The position numbers and the translations under genes are program-made. The notes beneath the pieces are model-generated. The model saw only the letters and a program-made list of their open reading frames with translations. It did not search any database and was not told where the DNA came from. 34,560 bases of DNA from Mesotoga sp. UBA6090 (lineage in GTDB: Bacteria; Thermotogota; Thermotogae; Petrotogales; Kosmotogaceae), in NCBI RefSeq assembly GCF_002435945.1, contig NZ_DIXC01000085.1, forward strand, positions 1 to 34,560, read 5' to 3'. Below are positions 15,439-23,174 of the stretch, piece after piece; the first letter of the stretch is position 1, and each line of letters opens with the position of its first letter.

Positions 15439-16923
15439 ATGTTTCAGAATCTTTTGAAACAGAGATATAGACTTGTCTTTGGATACCTCGGGAATCTCTT
15501 TGTATTCTTTCCAGTTGTGTTGTTGATCCCATTACTATATTGCATCGGGAATCCCGATGTCTTTGTCCAGAGTCTCGCCTTTATAACCACGGCTGTGCTG
15601 AGCTTTGCCATGGGACTGATGCTTAAGCTGACTATGAGAGTACGTCCCGGATCACCGATAACCATCCAGGAAGGCGCGATAGTGGTCCTTTTCTCCTGGG
15701 TGATAGCTATCCTCCTGTCCGCTCTCCCGTTTATCATTGGCGGTCATCTGAATTTCACCCAGGCAGTATTTGAATCAACCAGCGGTTGGACCACGACAGG
15801 TTTGACCCTGGTAGATGTTGAAACGCTTCCCGAAACTTTCCTTCTTTGGAGAAGCATTATGCAGTACCTTGGAGGAGCCGGTATTGCGATTATCATGATG
15901 TCTGCAATTCTTGGACCAGCCGGACTTGGCCTCTACAAAGCCGAAGGACGGATGGACAATCTAGTTCCTAATATCAAGAGCTCAACGAGAACAATCGCGG
16001 TAATATACGGTTCATATGCTCTGGCCGGCGTAATAATGTACAGACTGGCCGGCATGAGTTTCTTCGATGCGGTGAACCACTCATTGACCGCTCTGGCAAC
16101 AGGGGGGTTTTCGACTCGATCTGGGTCTATCGGAGAATTCAACAGTGTTTCTATTGAAATCATAACGATCATCCTTATGCTGCTTGGAGCTACTGGATTT
16201 GGAATTCATTACACGCTCTGGAAGAAGAACTTCAGAGCCTTTTGGAACAACGGGGAACCCAAGCTGATGTTCATTATTCTCGCGATTTTCACTCCATTCC
16301 TGATGACTGGAACTCTGGCAGTATTTTACTCTTCGGGAGCAGAGCAATTCCGACACAGTCTCTTTCAGACTGTGTCTGCTCTCACTGGCACGGGTTTCTC
16401 CACCGTTGACTTTGTGCCCTGGAATCATTATGGAATCTACTTGATTGTGCTGCTGATGATATTCGGCGGTGATCTTGATTCAACCTCGGGCGGTCTCAAG
16501 CAGTACAGATTGTTCGCATTAATAAAGATACTCTGGCTGGAAATAAGAAGGTATTTCCTTCCGAAGGACGCGATCCTGAAGCAGGAGATTTGGAAAGGTG
16601 AAACTCGAAGATACATAGACAACTCTCTCGTGAAAGAGATCTTGCTCGTCTTCTCTCTGTACTTTTCGACCTATGCCGTCGGCACGGGAGTACTGATGTC
16701 ATATGGCCACTCGATGGCCTTTTCGGCCTTCGAATATGCTTCTGCCTTGAGTACCGTGGGCCTCTCGGTAGGGATAACTGCCCCGGGAGCGCCTGCAGGA
16801 CTTTTATGGACCGAGACAATTGGCATGTTTCTTGGAAGACTCGAGTTTCTGGTTGTCATATATGCTATAACTAAGTTATTGAGAGATGGAAAGATCTTAT
16901 TTAGAAGACGGAGGAATGCATAA
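15439..16923 (+). CDS. trkH: TrkH/KtrB potassium uptake channel subunit
   Basis: A 494-residue membrane protein with four repeated M1-pore-M2 units. The four selectivity-filter segments are visible: SGWTTTGLT near 115, ATGGFSTR near 223, TGTGFSTV near 318 and STVGLSVG near 450. GGDLDSTSGGLKQYR matches the conserved intracellular loop GGxxGSTAGGIK of this family. It imports potassium, driven by the proton or sodium gradient, under gating by the two RCK proteins encoded immediately upstream. ATG at 15439 follows GGAGAGG. It ends 4 bp before the preferred hisS start. Confidence 0.92.
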   Translation: MFQNLLKQRYRLVFGYLGNLFVFFPVVLLIPLLYCIGNPDVFVQSLAFITTAVLSFAMGLMLKLTMRVRPGSPITIQEGAIVVLFSWVIAILLSALPFIIGGHLNFTQAVFESTSGWTTTGLTLVDVETLPETFLLWRSIMQYLGGAGIAIIMMSAILGPAGLGLYKAEGRMDNLVPNIKSSTRTIAVIYGSYALAGVIMYRLAGMSFFDAVNHSLTALATGGFSTRSGSIGEFNSVSIEIITIILMLLGATGFGIHYTLWKKNFRAFWNNGEPKLMFIILAIFTPFLMTGTLAVFYSSGAEQFRHSLFQTVSALTGTGFSTVDFVPWNHYGIYLIVLLMIFGGDLDSTSGGLKQYRLFALIKILWLEIRRYFLPKDAILKQEIWKGETRRYIDNSLVKEILLVFSLYFSTYAVGTGVLMSYGHSMAFSAFEYASALSTVGLSVGITAPGAPAGLLWTETIGMFLGRLEFLVVIYAITKLLRDGKILFRRRRNA

Positions 16924-16927
16924 AGTC

Positions 16928-18190
16928 ATGATTAACAGAATAAAAGGTACTCAGGACATTGCCTTTGAAGATATTGAGTACTGGCACTTCGTCGAAGAGG
17001 CAATCAGAAATATCTCCCATAAGTACGCATTCACCGAAATACGAACCCCCATATTCGAAGCGACCGAGCTTTTCGAGAGGAGCGTTGGCGAATCGACGGA
17101 TGTCGTTCAGAAAGAGATGTACACATTTGAAGACAAAGGCGGCAGATCCATAACTCTTAGACCAGAAGGAACTGCAGGTGTTGCGAGAGCGTTCATTGAA
17201 AACTCCTTCGTAAATCTAGGGTCCCCTGTTAAACTCTTCTACAACGGTCCAATGTTCCGTTATGAGAAGCCGCAGGCCGGAAGGTTGCGGCAGTTTCATC
17301 AGTTCGGTGCCGAGATATTGGGTTCCGAGAGTCCTTTGGCCGACTTCGAGATAATCGAGATGGCCTATAGCTTTCTCAAAGAACTGAAGATCAACAATGC
17401 AAAGCTTTTCATAAACTCAATCGGTTGCCCTGCATGCAGAGAGGATTACAAGACCGCCCTCAAAGAATATTATAGCGACAAACTTCCAGGGATGTGTCCC
17501 GATTGTCAGCGCAGATACGACACCAACGTTCTTAGGTTGCTCGATTGCAAGATCGATAAGGAACTGGTTCACGGAGCTCCGGGGATTTTAGAGTACCTTG
17601 ACAGCGATTGCAGGAGCCATTTCGAGGAACTACAGTGGTATCTGCAGAGAGCAGGAATTGAGTATGAGGTGGATCAGTTTCTGGTGCGTGGACTTGACTA
17701 TTACACGCGAACTGCCTTTGAAATAAGATCTTCTTCCCTCGGGAGCCAGGATCAACTGGTCGGCGGTGGACGATACGACGGTCTGGTCGAATACATAGGA
17801 GGAAAGAGCTGCCCTGCAGTTGGTTTTGCAATAGGCCTTGAGAGAATTGTGATGCTTCTCAAGTCAGAAAGCGTGAAGATCAATGGACCGGAAACCTCCG
17901 AAGTGGCTATTCTGGCTTTCGGAAGAGAAGAAAGCGTGAGGGGATTTGACTACGCCAGAAGGCTCCGCAAGATGGGTGTATCGACGTTCGTTGATGTAAT
18001 GGAGAGAAATATGCGCAACAAGATGAAACATGCGGCAAGAATAGGGGCAAAAATTTCTCTTTTGATTGGAAAGGAAGAAATTGAAAGAGACATTGTAACC
18101 ATCAAAGTGATGAATGATGGTTCTCAGTTCCAAGTGGATAGCGACTATATGGCAGATTACGTAGTAGATAAGTTAAGAGATATTTCGTAA
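16928..18190 (+). CDS. hisS: Histidyl-tRNA synthetase
   Basis: A class II aminoacyl-tRNA synthetase of 420 residues that charges tRNA-His. Class motifs are clear: motif 2 FRYEKPQAGRLRQFHQFG, the histidine-specific segments VRGLDYYTRTAFE and GGGRYDGLV, and motif 3 GFAIGLERI, followed by the anticodon-binding domain. The N-terminus INRIKGTQDI matches the family best when starting at ATG 16928. GGAGGA at 16910-16915 is 12-13 bases away from that ATG and only one base from the alternative ATG at 16916, so neither spacing is ideal. It is co-directional with trkH and probably co-transcribed with it. Confidence 0.95.
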   Translation: MINRIKGTQDIAFEDIEYWHFVEEAIRNISHKYAFTEIRTPIFEATELFERSVGESTDVVQKEMYTFEDKGGRSITLRPEGTAGVARAFIENSFVNLGSPVKLFYNGPMFRYEKPQAGRLRQFHQFGAEILGSESPLADFEIIEMAYSFLKELKINNAKLFINSIGCPACREDYKTALKEYYSDKLPGMCPDCQRRYDTNVLRLLDCKIDKELVHGAPGILEYLDSDCRSHFEELQWYLQRAGIEYEVDQFLVRGLDYYTRTAFEIRSSSLGSQDQLVGGGRYDGLVEYIGGKSCPAVGFAIGLERIVMLLKSESVKINGPETSEVAILAFGREESVRGFDYARRLRKMGVSTFVDVMERNMRNKMKHAARIGAKISLLIGKEEIERDIVTIKVMNDGSQFQVDSDYMADYVVDKLRDIS

Positions 18191-18256
18191 AACTCGTAAC
18201 TTAAGTTGTCTGAGAAAGGAAACAGATAATAATCGTTGTTATTTACCTATAATCCC

Positions 18257-18316
18257 TTGATTTATCTTCCTGGAGTGTGATATCATCTACTTGAGTAGGA
18301 AATCATGCCCAGGAGG
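18257..18316 (+). promoter_or_regulatory. Extended -10 promoter for the DUF4912 gene
   Basis: TTGATT at 18257-18262, an 18-base spacer, and TATCAT at 18281-18286 preceded by TG one base away (18278-18279), giving an extended -10. The predicted transcript start is near 18293. AGGAGG at 18311-18316 then places the ATG at 18325. A second TATAAT at 18248-18253 lies further upstream without a good -35. Confidence 0.6.
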
Positions 18317-18324
18317 TTTTTACC

Positions 18325-19059
18325 ATGAACAACGAGGAAATACAGTCCTTTCTAAGCAACGACCCGACGATTCAGGATCTTCGTCGTTATGCGAAGATGA
18401 TAGGAATCAATCTCAAGAGAACAATGCGAAAGAAGGATATTGCTCGCGCACTGAAGAAGTATGCTCAGAAAAGCAGTCAACAATCCAGCAGCATTCCAGT
18501 TAAGAGCCCCTCTGAAATTCTTCGTCCGTCAAAACCCGTCGACGCGCAAATACCTTCATCGTACTCTCGCGACTTTGTCTCGATTCACCCGATTAATCCC
18601 TACTGGGTGTATGTGATGTGGGATCTATCGGAATGGACCGCCAGAAACCTTGCGAGTTCTTCATCAAAGCTTCTGGTAAGAGTCAGCGACATTACCAACA
18701 TTATTTACGATGGAAAAAACGCTCACAGATTCAAAGAAGCAGACATCTCGGTCGACGCCGGGAGCTGGTACTTTCAGATTGATTTTCCGGACGCAGATTA
18801 CATTGCTGAAATTGGCTACTATGGTGACGGACATTTCAAGAGTGTGTTGAAGTCCAGAATTGCGAGAACCCCCAGGAATTCACCAAGATTCACAGACCAT
18901 GAAATCTGGGTGGACTTGAAGAAGGGATCGAGAAGAGAACAAAAAGCTTCACAAGAGCAATTCACTTTCGGAAAGCTCGCTAAGTCCTCTGGACCATCCG
19001 ACAATCCCTCTTCCGATGAGTTCATAAAGACTATCTCGAAGAGCAAGAGTGGAAGGTGA
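18325..19059 (+). CDS. DUF4912 protein with SAP/Rho-N-like N-terminus
   Basis: A 244-residue soluble protein. Residues 15-47 (IQDLRRYAKMIGINLKRTMR and onward) resemble a Rho N-terminal or SAP-type helix-extended-loop-helix. Residues about 80-195 match the DUF4912 domain, recognisable from INPYWVYVMWDL and the later WYFQIDFPDADYIAEIGYY. The remaining tail is rich in Ser, Lys and Glu and probably disordered. Function is unknown; the domain is a beta-rich fold that in other genomes also sits near glycan-handling genes (recollection, not tested). It has its own extended -10 promoter, and the GH57 branching enzyme gene starts 4 bp after its stop, using an AAGGTG ribosome site within its last codons, so the two are tightly coupled. 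Confidence 0.8.
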   Translation: MNNEEIQSFLSNDPTIQDLRRYAKMIGINLKRTMRKKDIARALKKYAQKSSQQSSSIPVKSPSEILRPSKPVDAQIPSSYSRDFVSIHPINPYWVYVMWDLSEWTARNLASSSSKLLVRVSDITNIIYDGKNAHRFKEADISVDAGSWYFQIDFPDADYIAEIGYYGDGHFKSVLKSRIARTPRNSPRFTDHEIWVDLKKGSRREQKASQEQFTFGKLAKSSGPSDNPSSDEFIKTISKSKSGR

Positions 19060-19063
19060 TTGT

Positions 19064-20668
19064 ATGGAAAAAGGAAGATTCGTCCTCATGCTCCATGCAC
19101 ATTTGCCATTCATAAATCATCCCGACTTTCCAAGTTTTATGGAAGAGAGATGGTTGTTCGAGGCGATTACAGAGACCTATATTCCACTACTGCAAGGGTT
19201 CAGAAGGCTTAAGAGAGACGGAGTAAACTTCAGGGTAACAATGAGCATAACTCCTCCTCTAATGGAGATGTTCGCCAACAAAGACCTCCAGAAGAAACAT
19301 CTCAATTACCTGAGTTCATCGATCGAACTTGCTGGAAACGAAATCTCCAGGACCCTTTCTGAGCATCCGGCGGCCAATAGGCTGGCAATGCATTATCTGC
19401 GGGAACTGGAGGAGATAAGAACTGTCTACAATGAATGCAATGGAGACCTAGTCGGAGAATTCGCCAAACTTCAGGAAAGCGGAGAGCTGGAAATTGTGAC
19501 GTGTAACGCTACACATGGCTTTCTGCCGCTGATGACGAATTTCCCCGAGGCGATAAACGCACAGATTGAAATAGGAGTTGATTCATACAAGAGACATACA
19601 GGAAGGGACCCCAGAGGAATTTGGCTCGCCGAGTGCGGCTACGTTCCCGGCTTCGATTCTTACCTGCGCGAGCATGGCCTTTCTTTCTTCTTTGTGGATT
19701 CTCATAGCCTATGGTACGGAGATCCCGCTCCGAGATATGGGGTATACAGACCGGTGGTCACTCCGGAAAACGTCTTTGCCTTTGCAAGAGACCCCGAATC
19801 GAGCCAGCAGGTGTGGAGTTCCGAGGTGGGCTACCCGGGAGACTCGAGGTACCGGGAATTTTACAGGGACGTGGGGTTCGACCGTGAGGAAGACTACATC
19901 AGACCGTACATAGATCCCAGCGGTGAGCGGTGCAATACAGGAATAAAGTATTATAAGATAACAGGTAAGGATGTTTCTCTCAACGAAAAACAATACTATG
20001 ACATTGATGATGCAAGAAGGGCTACTGTTGAGCATGCAAAGGATTTCGCCAACAGGAAGAGAGAGCAGATAAGAAGACTGTCTTCTCAGTTCGACGGAGA
20101 GGAACCCGTGATTGTTGCGCCTTTTGACGCCGAGCTATTCGGTCATTGGTGGTACGAAGGTCCCCTCTTCATCGAGGAGCTTTTCAGAGAACTGAACGGA
20201 GACAGTACCGTTGTTCCCTCGACCCCGCCCGAAGTCATCAAATCTATGGAACAGGCTCAGGTCGTCACTCCTAACATCTCCACCTGGGGAGCCAACGGCT
20301 ACAACGAAGTGTGGCTTAACGGCAGAAACGACTGGATTTACAGACACCTGGACGAAGGCTCCAAAAGAATGATTGAACTGGCCAGAAAGTATGAGAGAAC
20401 TGACAAACGTCTCAAGATCAGGGCTCTAAACCAGATGGCAAGAGAGCTTCTCCTTGCTCAGTCAAGCGATTGGGCATTCATTATAACTACCAACACAACT
20501 GTGGAATACGCAGTAAATCGGACCAAGACCCATATTGACAGGTTGCTCTCGCTGTACAGTGAAATCGAAAACGACTCAATTGATGAAGACAAACTGAAGA
20601 CACTTGAATGGGTGGATTCCATATTCCCGAATATAGACTTCAGAGTCTACGCAAAGCAGGTTGGTTAG
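19064..20668 (+). CDS. GH57 1,4-alpha-glucan branching enzyme
   Basis: A 534-residue glycoside hydrolase family 57 protein of the DUF1957-containing branching-enzyme group, forming alpha-1,6 branches in glycogen. The start MLHAHLPFI is motif 1; the catalytic nucleophile is E190 in IWLAECGY and the acid is D355 in PFDAELFGHWWYEGP, close to positions E183 and D354 of the archaeal enzyme. WGANGYNEVWL forms part of the C-terminal helical domain. No signal peptide is seen, fitting a cytosolic glycogen enzyme. The ATG at 19064 is placed by AAGGTG at 19053-19058; the frame is open to 19049 inside the DUF4912 gene but without a ribosome site. No glgA or glgC is adjacent. Confidence 0.9.
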   Translation: MEKGRFVLMLHAHLPFINHPDFPSFMEERWLFEAITETYIPLLQGFRRLKRDGVNFRVTMSITPPLMEMFANKDLQKKHLNYLSSSIELAGNEISRTLSEHPAANRLAMHYLRELEEIRTVYNECNGDLVGEFAKLQESGELEIVTCNATHGFLPLMTNFPEAINAQIEIGVDSYKRHTGRDPRGIWLAECGYVPGFDSYLREHGLSFFFVDSHSLWYGDPAPRYGVYRPVVTPENVFAFARDPESSQQVWSSEVGYPGDSRYREFYRDVGFDREEDYIRPYIDPSGERCNTGIKYYKITGKDVSLNEKQYYDIDDARRATVEHAKDFANRKREQIRRLSSQFDGEEPVIVAPFDAELFGHWWYEGPLFIEELFRELNGDSTVVPSTPPEVIKSMEQAQVVTPNISTWGANGYNEVWLNGRNDWIYRHLDEGSKRMIELARKYERTDKRLKIRALNQMARELLLAQSSDWAFIITTNTTVEYAVNRTKTHIDRLLSLYSEIENDSIDEDKLKTLEWVDSIFPNIDFRVYAKQVG

Positions 20669-20701
20669 TTAAATCTGCCGTCATTCTAGACATTGCGCCA
20701 A

Positions 20702-20730
20702 TTACAAGAGCATACTTGCTATGGTATAAT
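20702..20730 (+). promoter_or_regulatory. Strong extended -10 promoter for the parvulin gene
   Basis: TTACAA at 20702-20707, exactly 17 bases, then TATAAT at 20725-20730, preceded by TG with one intervening base (20722-20723). The predicted start of transcription is near 20737, which puts the GGGGAGG hairpin at the very 5' end of the message. Confidence 0.75.
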
Positions 20731-20741
20731 TCGTGAAGCCG

Positions 20742-20761
20742 GGGGAGGCATAAACCTCCCC
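20742..20761 (+). promoter_or_regulatory. 5'-end stem-loop of the parvulin mRNA
   Basis: GGGGAGG, loop cataaa, CCTCCCC: seven perfect GC-rich pairs. It starts about five bases after the predicted transcript start. No T-run follows (ttattgg), so it is not a standard terminator or attenuator; a 5' mRNA-stabilising hairpin is the simplest reading. Note that the GGGGAGG arm resembles a ribosome site, but no start codon follows at the right distance. Confidence 0.6.
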
Positions 20762-20807
20762 TTATTGGTTGTAGAGTATTAGGAGCTTGGAGGGAGTTGA
20801 AAAGCAA

Positions 20808-23006
20808 ATGCCAAAAAAGAAATCGAGAGGAAATTCTAATTTCATGAAATCTATTCAGCGGCCGGTTGTCTGGGTAGTGGCCATACTCTTTGGAGTTGGA
20901 ATAATCTGGTGGTCCGTTGCACAGTATATTGGAGGGGGCCCCCAGGGTAACCCGCAGAATACCGGCTCCGTAATCTCTTTCAGTGAAAGTGTGGGCGGTC
21001 TCACGAAGGACGGCACGCCGCTCTCAGATTCTAAATACTGGATTACCTATTCAGAGTATGAAACATCAGTACGCGATACGCTTACGAACTTAAGAAGTCA
21101 AGGGTACAACCTCGATCCATATTTTGATACGGAAAACTATCCCAGCGAGATGGGAATTAGATACGATATTTTCCAGTCACTCGTAGACCAGAAGACACTA
21201 CTTCTGTACGCGACTGAGAATGAGGTTCTCCCGACTGCGGAGCAGGTAGATTCCGAAACCAAGAGAGTCGTAGATCAATACGTTGCCGAGGAAGAGACAA
21301 AATCTGCGATTATCTACCAGTATGGTTCAGTTGATGCCTTTACTGAATTGATAAGGGACTACGTAGCGACACAACTGCTCACAATTAATGTGACTAACAA
21401 AGCTATCCCCGACATGGATGAACGATTCCAAAAATACGTTGAGGAGAACCTTGAGGATCTGAAGCTGAATTACGAGCGAGTCGACGCCAACCATATTCTG
21501 GTCACGGATGAAGCCAGCGCGGTAGAGATCAAGACAATGATTGATAACGGAGAAATTTCATTCACCGATGCCGCGACAGTTTTCTCAATCGATACAGGTA
21601 CCGCAGTCAATGGCGGTGCTTTGGGAGAGTTTGGTAGAGGACAGATGGTTAAGGAGTTTGAAGACGCGTCTTTTGATGCAACTCCCGGTATTGTAGTCGG
21701 ACCTGTTGAATCTCAGTTTGGCTATCACCTTATACTCGTGAACAACAAAACCACTTTCGACAGTTTTGAGGAGTTCGCCAACACTTCCTTTTATCAATCA
21801 GAGCTCACCCAGTTCGAAAACGAAGAGTTCAACGCATGGATCTCCGAATACAGGGACAAGAACAATTTGTCGCAAAAAATAAATGACCCCGACCTGCAAA
21901 TGTACGCCAGCTATGACGAGGCGATGGCAGATCCAGAAAAAGCCTCCGAACTGCTTGAAGAGCTTGAAAGAGACTACTTTGATGAATCTGGGAACATACT
22001 TGTCGGAGAGTCTTTCCTTCCTGTGGTCTTCTACACTGAGCTTGCTGAAAGCGAGATAGGAAATCTCAGAAATCAGATACTTGACCTTGAGGATCTCCAG
22101 GATCTTCTTTTAACGCTCCCGGCAACGGCAACATCCATGTCGACTGAGCAAATCGAGAGCGAGCTTGAGACGATTCCCTCAACCGAGACAGAGATTAGAA
22201 GCATTCTCTCTGAGGCAAAAAGAGCCAGCGAGTACATGAGAGAATTTGGTGTTCAGAGCCTTGAAGAGGTCGAAGAAATGCTTGCCGAGAAGCGTAAGGT
22301 CTTCGACGACAAGAACTTGCGTTTCGAGAATTCCGTCAAGTACCTGTATTCGGTAATGCCCAATTCAACTAGGGTCGTGAACTACATGTACCAGATTGAC
22401 GGTGACAATCCTGAGGTAGCTTACATATACAACGAGAATTCTTACAACATGAATGTGAGACCTTTGCTAGAGAACCCAGCCTTGCTGGACAGTTACCTTC
22501 AATACTATGGTCAGTACTTTGGAGCCCAGGCAAGATCTCTCTTGATTGACTCTCCCATTCAGAGTATAGAAGGTGATTTGAATCGAAAGGTAATTAACTC
22601 CACAGAAGCTGCAACTGATCTGAAGGTAAGCGCACTTTATCTGCTTGTTGACATCTACGAGAAGATGGCAAATCTAGAACAGAACGAACCGATGATGGAG
22701 ATCTACCTTATGGCAGAAAAGCACTACCTGGAGAAGCTTCTGGAATACTATCCCGAAGACGAGACAATTGGATCGCTACTCGAGACAATCGAATTCCAGA
22801 TTTCCGAGCTGAATGCTCAAGCTAGCACCGACGCGACTCAGACGGACGAAGCAACGGACGTTGACATGCCTCTCGGCACAGGTCTAGACACGGAAATCGG
22901 CTCAGACGGACTGAATGTTCCATTTGAAAACGAGACACCTTCACCAATAGGAGATGTCGATCTGGACGTAAGTTTCGAGAGTGAGGCTAGCGGGACAGTT
23001 AACTAG
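20808..23006 (+). CDS. Membrane-anchored peptidylprolyl isomerase (SurA/PpiC type)
   Basis: A 732-residue envelope protein: a basic N-terminus, one membrane anchor at about 18-40 (VVWVVAILFGVGIIWWSVAQ), then an extracytoplasmic chaperone-like region, a parvulin domain at about 228-313 (ANHILVTDEASA, GGALGEFGRGQMVKEFEDA, GPVESQFGYHLILV) and a long helical part ending in a Thr/Glu/Asp-rich acidic tail. It probably helps secreted proteins fold outside the inner membrane, as SurA or PrsA do. The ATG at 20808 is preferred; the frame is open to TTG 20787, which sits directly on an AGGAG site with no spacing, while GGAGGG at 20789-20794 is about 13 bases from the ATG. It is a single-gene unit with its own promoter and terminator. 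Confidence 0.87.
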   Translation: MPKKKSRGNSNFMKSIQRPVVWVVAILFGVGIIWWSVAQYIGGGPQGNPQNTGSVISFSESVGGLTKDGTPLSDSKYWITYSEYETSVRDTLTNLRSQGYNLDPYFDTENYPSEMGIRYDIFQSLVDQKTLLLYATENEVLPTAEQVDSETKRVVDQYVAEEETKSAIIYQYGSVDAFTELIRDYVATQLLTINVTNKAIPDMDERFQKYVEENLEDLKLNYERVDANHILVTDEASAVEIKTMIDNGEISFTDAATVFSIDTGTAVNGGALGEFGRGQMVKEFEDASFDATPGIVVGPVESQFGYHLILVNNKTTFDSFEEFANTSFYQSELTQFENEEFNAWISEYRDKNNLSQKINDPDLQMYASYDEAMADPEKASELLEELERDYFDESGNILVGESFLPVVFYTELAESEIGNLRNQILDLEDLQDLLLTLPATATSMSTEQIESELETIPSTETEIRSILSEAKRASEYMREFGVQSLEEVEEMLAEKRKVFDDKNLRFENSVKYLYSVMPNSTRVVNYMYQIDGDNPEVAYIYNENSYNMNVRPLLENPALLDSYLQYYGQYFGAQARSLLIDSPIQSIEGDLNRKVINSTEAATDLKVSALYLLVDIYEKMANLEQNEPMMEIYLMAEKHYLEKLLEYYPEDETIGSLLETIEFQISELNAQASTDATQTDEATDVDMPLGTGLDTEIGSDGLNVPFENETPSPIGDVDLDVSFESEASGTVN

Positions 23007-23012
23007 TCACGA

Positions 23013-23038
23013 AAAAGGGTGGCAATAGCCACCCTTTT
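23013..23038. terminator. Bidirectional intrinsic terminator
   Basis: AAAAGGGTGGC, loop AATA, GCCACCCTTTT: an eleven-pair stem whose outer A:T pairs supply a T-run in either direction. It ends the parvulin gene on the plus strand (7 bases after its stop) and tRNA-Gln on the minus strand (1 base after the encoded CCA). Confidence 0.88.
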
Positions 23039-23039
23039 C

Positions 23040-23115
23040 TGGCTGGGGCGGCAGGATTCGAACCTACGAATGTCAGAGCCAAAATCTGATGCCTTACCAA
23101 CTTGGCTACGCCCCA
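23040..23115 (-). tRNA. tRNA-Gln (anticodon TTG)
   Basis: On the minus strand a full cloverleaf can be drawn: acceptor TGGGGCG with CGCCCCA, anticodon stem TCAGA/TCTGA around loop TTTTGGC (anticodon TTG), T-arm GTAGG TTCGAAT CCTGC, discriminator G and an encoded CCA at 23040-23042. The U1-A72 first pair is typical of bacterial glutamine tRNAs. Confidence 0.97.
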
Positions 23116-23125
23116 CAGCAAATAG

Positions 23126-23154
23126 ATTCTAACATCGACTATTTGTGGTGTCAA
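23126..23154 (-). promoter_or_regulatory. Promoter of tRNA-Gln
   Basis: On the minus strand: consensus TTGACA at 23149-23154, 17 bases, then TAGAAT at 23126-23131, with an extended -10 TG one base upstream. It lies just before the divergent nucleoside kinase gene. Confidence 0.85.
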
Positions 23155-23174
23155 TGATTTGGAGTGATTCTACT

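Noticed and set aside
18198..18207. Palindrome AACTTAAGTT after hisS
   Set aside because: Short, AT-rich, and without a loop or T-run; not enough for a terminator or operator call.
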